64,000 bases of DNA from JAEZAA01 sp964514485 (lineage in GTDB: Bacteria > Pseudomonadota > Gammaproteobacteria > Pseudomonadales > Oleiphilaceae). Numbering within the stretch: the first letter of the stretch is position 1; each line of letters begins with the position of its first letter. Below the pieces are notes generated by a model, which saw only the letters and a list, made by a program, of their open reading frames with translations, was not told where the DNA came from and did not search any database. The translations under genes and the position numbers were made by a program. Location of the stretch: assembly GCA_964514485.1 (NCBI GenBank), contig CAZEWG010000009.1, positions 1 to 64,000 of the forward strand, in the 5' to 3' direction. Of this stretch, positions 53,472 to 62,007 are shown piece after piece.

Positions 53472-54875
53472 CTATTGCCCCGCTGCCACTTGCCAGCCAC
53501 CGCCCAGGGCGCGATACAGATCCACCAAGGCCTGCAAAGCTCTCAACTCCAGTTGCAGCCGTTGATCCTGGGCCGAGTAATAGGTGCGCTGCGCATCCAA
53601 TACCGCCATCAGATCCTCTGCTCCTTCCCGATAACGGACTTCCGCCAGATTCAATGCCAGACTAGCTTGCTCCAAGACCTCATCCTGAAGCTCCTGTTGT
53701 TGACGCAAATGCTCAATCGCGGTTAGTGCGGTATCCACATCGGCGAACGCATCCACAATCACCGACCGGTAGGATTGGATCAACTCCAACTGGCGGGCTT
53801 CTGCCAAATCCTTCTGTGCGGCCAGGCGGCCGGCATCAAAAATGGGCTGCAACAGGGATGCCCCCAGGCTGTAGGCGGGATTGCCATCAAATAACGAGGA
53901 AACCTCCTGCCCCTGCAGCCCCAAGGAACCCGTCAATCGCACACTGGGAAATAAAGCAGCTCGCGCCGCCGCCACATTGGCCGCGGCCCCGTAAAGCTGC
54001 GCCTCTGCCCGTCGGATATCAGGCCGTCGCTGCAATAGTTCAGAGGGTAAACCTGCGACCACTGACGGGGCTGGCAGACCTACCAGCGTTTCGCCTTTGA
54101 TCTCCAACATCTGGGGCGGCTTACCCAGCAGAGCCGCCAAGGCGGCCAGCGCCTCCCGCTCCTGTTGTCGCAAGGGCGGGATACTGGCCCGCTGCTGGGC
54201 CACCACGGATCGCTGCTGAGCAAGCTCCAGGGGCGAGGCGGCTCCTGTGCTCACTCTCAGCTCGGTTAGCTCCAACACCCGCTGCGCATTATCCAGATTT
54301 AACTGGGCAATGCGCAGGCGATCCCGTAGCGACAGCACCTGTAGATAGGTATTGGCAACACTGGCGGTGGTGGTGAGTGTCACCGTATCCCGATCAAACC
54401 GGCTGGCCTCCAGGGACGCTTCGCTGGCACTCAGGGCAGCGCGATTCTTACCCCAAAAATCGATCTCGTAGCTGGCGCTCAGACCTGCACCATAAGACGA
54501 GGAGCCACCCTCACCCAATTCACCCTGACGGCTGGCCCGGAAATCCAGATCCAGCCCCGGCAATAAGGTTGCACCCGACACCCTGACTTGTGCTTCAGCC
54601 TGAAGGATGCGTGCTGCCGCCGCGGCAACATCGAAGTTATTGGATAGTGCCTCCTCAACCAGGCGAGTCAGCTCCTCGCTGTGAAACGCCTGCCACCAGT
54701 CCCGATCCGGCCAGGTCTGAGCACTTCCCTGCGACGAACTCCACTGCTCTGGCAGGTTTTGCTCCACCTCCGGCATCACCGGTTGCTGAGCACAGCCGGT
54801 TAGCGCAATCATTCCCACGCTCAGTGCCAGGGCTGACCATTTGGGCATCAAACCGAACAAACTACTTTTCACCAT
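53472..54875 (-). CDS. Outer-membrane efflux lipoprotein (NodT/OprM type)
   Basis: TolC-like channel that ends a tripartite efflux system. From ATG 54875 (GAGGG 8 bases upstream) it has 467 residues: lipoprotein signal with lipobox LTGC (near 28), then two homologous TolC repeats of helical coiled coil and beta barrel (EALSNNFDVAAAAARILQAEAQVR, ASVANTYLQVLSLRDRL, PDIRRAEAQLYGAAANVAAARAALFPSVRLTGSLGLQ, DVDTALTAIEHLRQQQEL). Begins 11 bases after macB. The macA-macB-outer-membrane-factor order resembles PvdRT-OpmQ-type systems. Confidence 0.93.
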   Translation of the reverse strand: MVKSSLFGLMPKWSALALSVGMIALTGCAQQPVMPEVEQNLPEQWSSSQGSAQTWPDRDWWQAFHSEELTRLVEEALSNNFDVAAAAARILQAEAQVRVSGATLLPGLDLDFRASRQGELGEGGSSSYGAGLSASYEIDFWGKNRAALSASEASLEASRFDRDTVTLTTTASVANTYLQVLSLRDRLRIAQLNLDNAQRVLELTELRVSTGAASPLELAQQRSVVAQQRASIPPLRQQEREALAALAALLGKPPQMLEIKGETLVGLPAPSVVAGLPSELLQRRPDIRRAEAQLYGAAANVAAARAALFPSVRLTGSLGLQGQEVSSLFDGNPAYSLGASLLQPIFDAGRLAAQKDLAEARQLELIQSYRSVIVDAFADVDTALTAIEHLRQQQELQDEVLEQASLALNLAEVRYREGAEDLMAVLDAQRTYYSAQDQRLQLELRALQALVDLYRALGGGWQVAAGQ

Positions 54876-54886
54876 ACTCAACGCCC

Positions 54887-56860
54887 TCAGTCACTCGCCA
54901 ACGCTACGACCGGATCCAGCTTGGCGGCCTTATGAGCGGGGGCGAAGCCGAAGATCAAACCGGTCAAAAGAGCACAACCAAACGCCAATAGCGCCGGCCC
55001 ACCACTGAAATAGATCGGCATGCCGATAAACTGAACCGCAAAACCGGCACCATACCCCACCACCACGCCAATTATGCCCCCCAGAGCCGACACCACGGTC
55101 GCCTCTGTCAGAAACTGCAGCAGGATATCCTTGGTCCGCGCCCCGGTCGCCATGCGAATACCGATCTCCCGAGTCCGTTCCGTGACGCTGACCAGCATGA
55201 TATTCATCACGCCAATCCCGCCGACCAGGAGAGAAATCGCCGCAATGGAACCCAACAGAACGGTCAAGGTGTTTTGAGTCGCGCTGGCGGTTTCCATAAT
55301 GGCGGCCATGTTACGGATCTGGAAATCCTCCACCCCATGACGGGCTCGGAGCAATTCGGTAATGGCCTCCTGGGTGGCGTCCATCTCCTCAACATTTTCC
55401 ACCGATACGGTAATCGAGCGCAGATGCTGTTGACCGAACAGACGCAGGCTTCCCGTTGAGAGAGGTACAAATACCACGTCGTCATTATCGGTGCCCCAGG
55501 GAGTCGCGCCTTTGGCGTCCATCACGCCCGTAATCAGGAACGGAATGTTGTTCAACAACACAAAGTGACCCACTGGATCCGTCCCGTCGGGAAACAGGTT
55601 TTTGGCAACCGTTTGGCCAATAGCGGTCACGGCCCCATAACTGGCGTGATCTTCAAGGGTAAAAAAGCTCCCCCAGGCGACCGGCCAGTTTCGGGTTTCA
55701 GGGTAATCGGCTGAGGTCGCCGTCGCCTGGGTCCGGGTGTCCAGGTTGCCGTTTCGTACGGTGAGCGAGCCATTGATTTCTGGCACCGCGGCGGCAACGT
55801 TCGGAAGCTGGGCGATGGCTTCGGCATCGGCCGGAACCAGCGTCGCCACATCCCCGGAGCCCCGTTGACCCGGCGCTCCGGCCCGTATCAACAGGAGATC
55901 GCTCCCCATCGAGTTGATCTGATCCATCACCTGCTGCTTGGCGCCTTCGCCAATCGCCAGCATGGCCACCACGGAGCCCACGCCAATCACAATGCCGAGC
56001 AGCGTCAAAATGGTCCGGAAAAGGTTGGCGTACAGAGCACGGAAGGCCATTTTGGTGGATTCAGTCACATCGCTGAGGAGTGATCCGCTCGCCTCCTCAG
56101 CTTGGGGAAGCAAGCTGCTGCTTTTAGCCGCCTGTGCCGGCGGACGGGCGCCGCTGTCGGCAATCACGCGGCCATCGCGGACTTCGATCAAACGATTCGC
56201 ATGGCGAGCCACTTCCGCGTCATGGGTAATCAGGATCACGGTATGACCCTGAGCTGCCAAATCCCGCAGCAGCGCCATCACATCCTTGCCACTTTGGCTA
56301 TCCAGTGCCCCGGTCGGCTCGTCGGCCAGAATAATGTGGCCGCCATTCATCAGGGCCCGGGCGATAGACACCCGCTGCTGTTGCCCCCCGGACAACTGAT
56401 TGGGCCGGTGCCCCAGTCGCTCGCCCAAGCCCAGCGCGGTTAACAGCTGTTCTGCCCGTTGCCGGCGGGCTTGAGGCGTCACACCTTTGTAAACCGCCGG
56501 AATCTCCACGTTCTCGGTGGCGGTGGCGCCACTGATCAGGTTGTAACTTTGAAAGACAAAGCCAAAGGCTTCCCGACGTAACCAGGCAAGGGCATCGGTA
56601 TCCAGACGGGAAACATCTTTACCGGCAAAGTGATAGGTACCCGAGGAAGGACGATCCAGACACCCGATGATGTTCATCAGGGTCGACTTGCCCGAACCTG
56701 ACGCCCCCATAATGGCAACGAATTCACCGGGATAGATCGACAGGGAAATCCCTTTCAGCACATCAACCGAGACTTCCCCGCCGGTGGTATAAGTCTTACG
56801 GATATCCCTGAGCTCAATCAGGGGAATCGCAAGCTCTGCATTAACTGCCGCGCTGGTCAT
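54887..56860 (-). CDS. macB: MacB-type ABC efflux ATPase-permease
   Basis: Inner-membrane half-transporter that powers tripartite export through a mechanotransmission cycle. The 657 residues have an N-terminal ATPase (Walker A GASGSGKSTLMN, signature LSGGQQQRVSIARAL, Walker B ILADEPTGALD), a first membrane helix near 285, a large periplasmic domain (about 310-525), and three C-terminal membrane helices (LLGSIAAISLLVGGIGVMNIML, IIGVVVGYGAGFAVQF, ALLAFGCALLTGLIFGF). Its ATG overlaps the macA stop (TGATG). Substrate could be a macrolide, peptide or siderophore and cannot be told from sequence. Confidence 0.93.
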   Translation of the reverse strand: MTSAAVNAELAIPLIELRDIRKTYTTGGEVSVDVLKGISLSIYPGEFVAIMGASGSGKSTLMNIIGCLDRPSSGTYHFAGKDVSRLDTDALAWLRREAFGFVFQSYNLISGATATENVEIPAVYKGVTPQARRQRAEQLLTALGLGERLGHRPNQLSGGQQQRVSIARALMNGGHIILADEPTGALDSQSGKDVMALLRDLAAQGHTVILITHDAEVARHANRLIEVRDGRVIADSGARPPAQAAKSSSLLPQAEEASGSLLSDVTESTKMAFRALYANLFRTILTLLGIVIGVGSVVAMLAIGEGAKQQVMDQINSMGSDLLLIRAGAPGQRGSGDVATLVPADAEAIAQLPNVAAAVPEINGSLTVRNGNLDTRTQATATSADYPETRNWPVAWGSFFTLEDHASYGAVTAIGQTVAKNLFPDGTDPVGHFVLLNNIPFLITGVMDAKGATPWGTDNDDVVFVPLSTGSLRLFGQQHLRSITVSVENVEEMDATQEAITELLRARHGVEDFQIRNMAAIMETASATQNTLTVLLGSIAAISLLVGGIGVMNIMLVSVTERTREIGIRMATGARTKDILLQFLTEATVVSALGGIIGVVVGYGAGFAVQFIGMPIYFSGGPALLAFGCALLTGLIFGFAPAHKAAKLDPVVALASD

Positions 56861-58062
56861 CAGATGCCCCGGAAACGTGGAGGACGGTTACCAGAGTCAT
56901 TGCCGGCACCGGGCCGCTGACCACCGATCACAATTTTCTCGCCGACTTTCAGCCCCTCAACAATTTCCGCGGTCACGCGGTTGCTAACCCCCACCGTTAC
57001 CTCGCGCCACTGGGGCACGCCGGCGGTCGTCAACACCTGCACCTGATACCGGTTGGCGCGACGATCAACCGGGGTGAGCGCCGACATGGGCACAGTCACC
57101 ACGTCTTCAGCCTTGGCAATCACGAAGAAAACCTGCGCACTCATTTGAGTCATGAGCTCTTGCTTGGGATTGGCCACATCAAAAAGCGCCGTATAAAGCA
57201 CCACGTTATTGAGCACTTCCGGGGTCGGTAGAACCTGATTTAAAGTGCCGTGCCAGAAACGGTTGGGGGAGCCCAGGGTGGAAAAATACACCTCCATGCC
57301 CACCTTCAATTTGGGCACATCGGCTTCCGAGACCTGGGTCCAGACGGTCATGGTGGACAGATCCGCGATCCGCAAGATAATGGGAGCCTGCTGATTGGCA
57401 TTCAGGGTCTGCCCTTCCCTCGCCTCCAAAGACACGACCGTGCCGCTCATCGGCGCATAAATTCGGGCGTAGCCCAGAGTCGCCTGTTCTCCTTTCAGGC
57501 TCGACTCGGTCTGCTGGATTTGCGCCTTGAGCATCTCAATCTGCGCTTTGGTCACTTTTACGCTGGCCGACGCACTCTGAAAGGCTTCCTCACTGGTGGC
57601 ATTCTGACTTTTCAGCCGCTGCTGGCGTTCGAACTGATGCTGAGCCAATTCCAGCTGAGCCTGACGCTCCGCCAGTTGGGCCTGCAGCCCCATCAACTGG
57701 GCCTGACTGGCTTCAACCCGGGCCAGTTGCACTGTTGCATCAATCTCGGCAAGCAGGTCTCCTTCCTTCACCTGATCACCGATATTCACATATAGCTTCT
57801 TAAGCTGACCGGAGACCTGCGCACCCACATCCACATAGTTGCGAGGTTGCAAGTTGCCCAGTGCGGTCACATTGTCTTCAACCGAACCTTTTTCAACCGT
57901 GATAATGCTCTGGGAGCTTATGGGAGTGCCATCACCGCCCCAAAACCAGTAGGCTCCCGCAATCAGGAGAGTAATCAGGATGATTGGGAATAGAAAACGG
58001 TTCAGAGACCTTTTCTTCTTGGTGACAGGCAGATCAAAGGAAACTGCGACTTTATCATTCAT
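56860..58062 (-). CDS. macA: MacA-type periplasmic adaptor
   Basis: Membrane-fusion protein linking MacB to the outer-membrane channel. From ATG 58062 it has 400 residues: membrane anchor (about 20-42, NRFLFPIILITLLIAGAYWFW), half lipoyl motif (NYVDVGAQVSGQLKKLYVNIGDQV), a coiled-coil hairpin (about 85-165, ARVEASQAQLMGLQAQLAERQAQLEL), second lipoyl half (IYAPMSGTVVSLEAREGQTL), beta-barrel and membrane-proximal domain. No ribosome binding site is obvious at this ATG; a GTG at 58128 would add an atypical 22 residues. First gene of the efflux operon. Confidence 0.9.
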   Translation of the reverse strand: MNDKVAVSFDLPVTKKKRSLNRFLFPIILITLLIAGAYWFWGGDGTPISSQSIITVEKGSVEDNVTALGNLQPRNYVDVGAQVSGQLKKLYVNIGDQVKEGDLLAEIDATVQLARVEASQAQLMGLQAQLAERQAQLELAQHQFERQQRLKSQNATSEEAFQSASASVKVTKAQIEMLKAQIQQTESSLKGEQATLGYARIYAPMSGTVVSLEAREGQTLNANQQAPIILRIADLSTMTVWTQVSEADVPKLKVGMEVYFSTLGSPNRFWHGTLNQVLPTPEVLNNVVLYTALFDVANPKQELMTQMSAQVFFVIAKAEDVVTVPMSALTPVDRRANRYQVQVLTTAGVPQWREVTVGVSNRVTAEIVEGLKVGEKIVIGGQRPGAGNDSGNRPPRFRGI

Positions 58063-58445
58063 AGGATGAAGAACTGCACAATAGATGGAGATCGGGCAAC
58101 CCGGATGGCATCCGCTTGGACTGGACACCTCTGGGAAAGTTCAGCGCCCACCGTTAACCACGCCTGAAATAATAACCGACCTCAACCACAATGGAAGCCG
58201 ACCACCGGCCGGAAACCAGACGATCCCCCACATTTCCTTATTGTTTGCACAATCGAACCCTATTCGTGCACATTCGCTGACGGGCCTACGAGCTCGAAAA
58301 CCAGCCTCCTTTGCCCACAATCTTCAGTGCAAGATACCGCTTCTTTCCTGCCCTTGCCTGCCATCCCACCTACCTAAGAGCGAAGAAATTTAATGTAATC
58401 AGCCCCCTCTCACACTAGAATCATACAAACGAAATCGTTATATTG

Positions 58446-58521
58446 ACGCCCCTTCAAGGCGTGTCGCCGCAATGTAGCGGGTAGGACAGGTAGTGCATGG
58501 GTCGGGCCGCCCATGCAGGAG
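58446..58521 (+). promoter_or_regulatory. Structured leader of nhaA
   Basis: Three hairpins follow each other before nhaA: ACGCC/GGCGT (58446-58450, 58458-58462), CCGC/GCGG (58467-58470, 58477-58480) and the strongest, TGCATGGG (58494-58501) with CCCATGCA (58510-58517). The last stem includes the first A of the AGGAG ribosome binding site (58517-58521). A weak TAGAAT at 58416-58421 could be the -10. The rest of 58063-58445 shows no gene. A cation- or pH-sensing leader is a guess. Confidence 0.45.
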
Positions 58522-58530
58522 ATTCTTGTC

Positions 58531-59895
58531 ATGACTGACCGCCGTGCCCGGCCAGATTTACCACGGGCCCAACTTTTGACCCAACGGGCGCTCGCCACCG
58601 TTGAACGCTTCATGCACATTCAGGCCTCCAGCGGCATCGTTCTGCTGATAGCAGCCGCCATCGCCTTGATTTGGGCAAACTCTGCCTTTGCACCATCCTA
58701 TGAAGCACTCTGGGAGATGCCGCTCTCCATCGGGCTAGGCAGCCTGAGTTTTTCCCAATCCCTGCATTTCTGGATCAACGATGTGCTGATGACGATCTTC
58801 TTTCTGGTCGTCGGCATGGAAGTGAAACGCGAGATCCACGAAGGTTCACTGAGTGACCTACACCAGGCCATGCTGCCAATCGCCGCGGCCGTTGGTGGCG
58901 TACTGGCTCCGGCCATTCTCTACATAGCACTCAACCTCGACGGCCCGGGACTCAATGGCTGGGCCATTCCCTCGGCCACCGATATTGCCTTTGCCGTTGG
59001 GCTACTCGCGCTGCTTGGCCCCGCCATCCCCAGCACGGTACGGATTTTTCTGCTGGCGCTGGCAATCATTGATGACGTGGTGGCCATTCTGATCATTGCC
59101 CTGTTTTATACCGAAGGGCTGGACTTCAACGGGTTCCTGGTCGCCGGCGTAGGCATCCTCATGGTACTAGCCCTACAACAGATGGGAATTGGCAGCGCCA
59201 TTGCCTATATTATTCCCGGCGCAGTCCTTTGGTTTGGCCTGCTCATGACGGGCGCTCACCCGACCCTGGCCGGAGTGGTATTAGGCATGATGACACCGGT
59301 GATTCCGGTACGCATGCGTGAGCGGCCGCTGGACATGCTGATACGTATTGTCGGTGAACTGTCCGGCCGCAAATCCACTGCTAGCACTGATCTTGAGCAG
59401 ATGAGCGAGCATTTAAAAAAGCTGCGCCTGGCCCAGCGAGAACTGCTGCCGCCAGTGGTGCGGATTCAGGCGACCCTGCATCCCTGGGTGGCATTCGGCA
59501 TCATGCCAATCTTCGCCCTGGCGAATGCCGGTATCACCCTGGACGGAATCAACCTGACAGTAGGTGGCGCCCAGTGGGTGACTCTCGGCGTGGTGATAGG
59601 ATTAGTCATTGGGAAACCATTGGGCATTGTTGGCATGACCTGGCTCATGGTTCGCCTTGGTTTGTGTGCGCTGCCGGCCGGCATTAGCTGGGCTGGCATC
59701 TTGCTCGTGGGCCTCTTCGCCGGAGTCGGCTTCACCATGTCGATCTTCATCGGCATGCTGGCCTTCAGTGATCCCAATCTACTGGGCGCCGCCAAACTGG
59801 GTGTACTGCTGGGTTCAGTAATAGCCGCCGTTTCAGGACTGCTCTGTGGCGCCATTCTGATCCGCAAAAAAGCCCGGGCGAAGCACTCCCCCTAG
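58531..59895 (+). CDS. nhaA: NhaA Na+/H+ antiporter
   Basis: Exports sodium in exchange for protons at the inner membrane and sets salt and alkali tolerance. From ATG 58531 (AGGAG 9 bases upstream) it has 454 residues and about 12 membrane helices. Key acidic residues line up: Asp151 in ATDIAFAVGLLALLG (the Thr-Asp of helix IV) and the Asp181-Asp182 pair in LAIIDDVVAIL (helix V), plus GVGFTMSIFIGMLAF. About 65 residues longer than E. coli NhaA, mostly in the N-terminus and a loop near 285-310. Monocistronic. Confidence 0.96.
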   Translation: MTDRRARPDLPRAQLLTQRALATVERFMHIQASSGIVLLIAAAIALIWANSAFAPSYEALWEMPLSIGLGSLSFSQSLHFWINDVLMTIFFLVVGMEVKREIHEGSLSDLHQAMLPIAAAVGGVLAPAILYIALNLDGPGLNGWAIPSATDIAFAVGLLALLGPAIPSTVRIFLLALAIIDDVVAILIIALFYTEGLDFNGFLVAGVGILMVLALQQMGIGSAIAYIIPGAVLWFGLLMTGAHPTLAGVVLGMMTPVIPVRMRERPLDMLIRIVGELSGRKSTASTDLEQMSEHLKKLRLAQRELLPPVVRIQATLHPWVAFGIMPIFALANAGITLDGINLTVGGAQWVTLGVVIGLVIGKPLGIVGMTWLMVRLGLCALPAGISWAGILLVGLFAGVGFTMSIFIGMLAFSDPNLLGAAKLGVLLGSVIAAVSGLLCGAILIRKKARAKHSP

Positions 59896-60103
59896 CACTG
59901 GGACACGGCTCAAGACCCAATGTAGAAAGCGATGTCTTTACTGGCAAGCCAGAGCTAATCTCAGAGCCCTGAAGCGATCCAATGCCCCAAAGCGAGAAGC
60001 TACGGGGCAACGATTGTGAAACCTGCCAATGAAGGGCTCATTTCTCTGCCGCGGAGATTAACAACAACGGAAAACGCACTAAATCAAATGCTGATTAAGG
60101 GAG

Positions 60104-60120
60104 AACATTTGGAAAATGTT
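60104..60120. repeat. Small palindrome between nhaA and tRNA-Glu
   Basis: AACATTT-GGA-AAATGTT is a perfect 7-base inverted repeat around 3 bases. The surrounding 59896-60200 region is otherwise empty: no reading frame, no clear nhaA terminator, no RNA gene. Confidence 0.35.
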
Positions 60121-60200
60121 GCGGAAAGATATTCTGAGGGTTGAGCGACCTGACAGCCTTGGGCTTGAGTCACTTGCAGCTAATCATCTCAGGGAAGAGA

Positions 60201-60276
60201 TGGCGTCCCCTAGGGGAGTCGAACCCCTGTCGCCGCCGTGAAAGGGCGGTGTCCTAGGCCTCTAGACGAAGGGGAC
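60201..60276 (-). tRNA. tRNA-Glu (TTC)
   Basis: On the minus strand: acceptor GTCCCCT, D-arm TCGTCTAGAGGCCTAGGA, anticodon loop CTTTCAC with TTC (complement of 60240-60242), T-arm GTTCGACTC, acceptor AGGGGAC, discriminator G and encoded CCA. 76 bases with all stems paired. Confidence 0.97.
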
Positions 60277-60313
60277 GCTGCTGCTTTTTGCGTTACCTCG
60301 TGAGGTGGCGCGT

Positions 60314-60342
60314 ATAATATGGATTTCATGGGGTTGTGTCAA
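60314..60342 (-). promoter_or_regulatory. tRNA-Glu promoter
   Basis: On the minus strand consensus TTGACA (60342-60337), 17-base spacer, TATTAT (60319-60314), then a GC-rich ACGCGCC discriminator. Start near 60307, about 30 bases before the mature 5' end. Confidence 0.85.
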
Positions 60343-60774
60343 CACGCCCTTTCATTTTTTATGAGAAAAACCGGCCTGTATCGGTCGCCCTAGGTCTGTT
60401 TGGTCACCATTATGGTAATTTGCCGCCTACATCTATGGCCTTTCTGAACCGCACTGATTAATCTAACTAGCCATCAAGACGACCGGCTAATCTATAAACC
60501 TGTGCGCTCAAAAGAAGCCACGGGTAAAAATAAGAGCCTATTTCAGTGGGGGCACGAACGCATGCCCTATCAAGGAAGAACGGAGGACGGACATCGAAAG
60601 CAAGATGGCCCCGGATCCGGGTGCGATAGATAGCACCTGAACCCCTTCCGTTGCTGGGCTGACCTCTTCCCTCCCTAATGAAATGGGCTCTCTGTGTACG
60701 TCGTGATCTTACCGCGCTGCCCCGACGCACGTGGAGCCCGTCACGACACTTCCCTAACCAGCTTGGATCAAGTG
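60343..60774 (+). other. ackA upstream region with small palindromes
   Basis: About 430 bases without a gene. ACCATTATGGT (60406-60416) is an 11-base palindrome. CCCGGATCCGGG (60610-60621) overlaps a second hairpin, GGTGC (60620-60624) with GCACC (60633-60637). I see no convincing -35/-10 pair for ackA. Confidence 0.35.
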
Positions 60775-62007
60775 ATGTCTGACCAATCAATTCTTGTCAT
60801 TAATAGTGGCAGCTCTTCCATCAAATTCGCAGTCATCAGTCTCAACACCCATGAAACCATTATTTCGGGAATCGCCGAACGGATCGGCGCCGAAGATGCT
60901 CGAATTGTGATCGACCCTCCCAAACGGGGTTCGACCAAACCGGAAAAAGTCATCGTCAATGCACCGGGCTGTACCTATGAGCAAGCCATGGACAAAGTCC
61001 TGGCCGAACTGAGCATCATGGACCTTCATCCCAAACGTTTGCTGGGCGTTGGTCATCGCGTGGTCCATGGAGGAGAATCCTTCCGCGGCTCCGTGATCAT
61101 TGACGATCTGGTGGAAGACAAAATTGAGGCCTGCTCGAAGCTCGCTCCTCTACACAACCCCGCCAACCTGCAGGGCATCCGCTTTATGCGCCAGCTCTAC
61201 CCTCACCTGCAGCAAGTTGCGGTGTTTGATACGGCGTTCCACCAGACCTTGCCCCCGAAAGCCTATCTCTATGCCCTGCCCTATAATCTCTATCAGGATC
61301 AAGCTATCCGACGCTACGGATTCCATGGCACGAGCCATCGCTTTGTTACCGAGCAAGCAGCCAAGCTCCTGAACAAGCCCAAAGAAGAGTGCTTTTTCAT
61401 CAGTGCCCACCTGGGCAATGGCTGCAGTGCCGCCGCGATTGCCCAGGGCAAAAGCGTGGACACCACGATGGGGCTGACCCCCTTGGAAGGTTTGGTGATG
61501 GGGACCCGCAGTGGCGATGTGGACCCGGGGTTACTGATCCACCTGGGCATGAGCTGCGGCTATTCGATTGATGAGCTAAACCGTCTGCTCAATAAAGAGA
61601 GTGGCCTGTTGGGACTTTCCGGCCTGAGCAACGACATGCGAACCTTGCAGGAAGCAGCCGCCAATGGCCATGAGCTGGCCCAACTGGCCATCGAAATCTT
61701 CTGTTATCGCTTGGCCAAGGCGATTGGTGGCCTAGCCGTCACACTGCCGCGGATTGACGCATTGATTTTCACTGGCGGTATCGGCGAAAACTCGGCAATG
61801 GTTCGGGCCAAGGTGTTACGACAACTGGCAATTCTCGGATTCACGCTGGATGAACATGCCAACAACGAAAATGGACGCCAGAGCGAAGGACGGATCAATG
61901 CCGCTACCGGCCCGACAGCCCTGGTGGTGCCCACCAATGAAGAGCTGATGATCGCATTAGATACAGCAAGTCTCATTTTAAAAGCAAGGGACACTGAACG
62001 TGGCTAA
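60775..62007 (+). CDS. ackA: Acetate kinase
   Basis: Interconverts acetyl phosphate plus ADP and acetate plus ATP. From ATG 60775 (GGA 8 bases upstream) it has 410 residues. Family motifs: LVINSGSSSIKFAVIS, GVGHRVVHGGE, YGFHGTSHRFV, HLGNGCSAAAIAQGKSVDTTMG, TPLEGLVMGTRSGDVDPG and FTGGIGENSAMVRAKVL, in order. The frame stays open upstream to 60694 but those residues are not conserved. Its end overlaps pta by 8 bases, so the pair is translationally coupled. Confidence 0.97.
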   Translation: MSDQSILVINSGSSSIKFAVISLNTHETIISGIAERIGAEDARIVIDPPKRGSTKPEKVIVNAPGCTYEQAMDKVLAELSIMDLHPKRLLGVGHRVVHGGESFRGSVIIDDLVEDKIEACSKLAPLHNPANLQGIRFMRQLYPHLQQVAVFDTAFHQTLPPKAYLYALPYNLYQDQAIRRYGFHGTSHRFVTEQAAKLLNKPKEECFFISAHLGNGCSAAAIAQGKSVDTTMGLTPLEGLVMGTRSGDVDPGLLIHLGMSCGYSIDELNRLLNKESGLLGLSGLSNDMRTLQEAAANGHELAQLAIEIFCYRLAKAIGGLAVTLPRIDALIFTGGIGENSAMVRAKVLRQLAILGFTLDEHANNENGRQSEGRINAATGPTALVVPTNEELMIALDTASLILKARDTERG

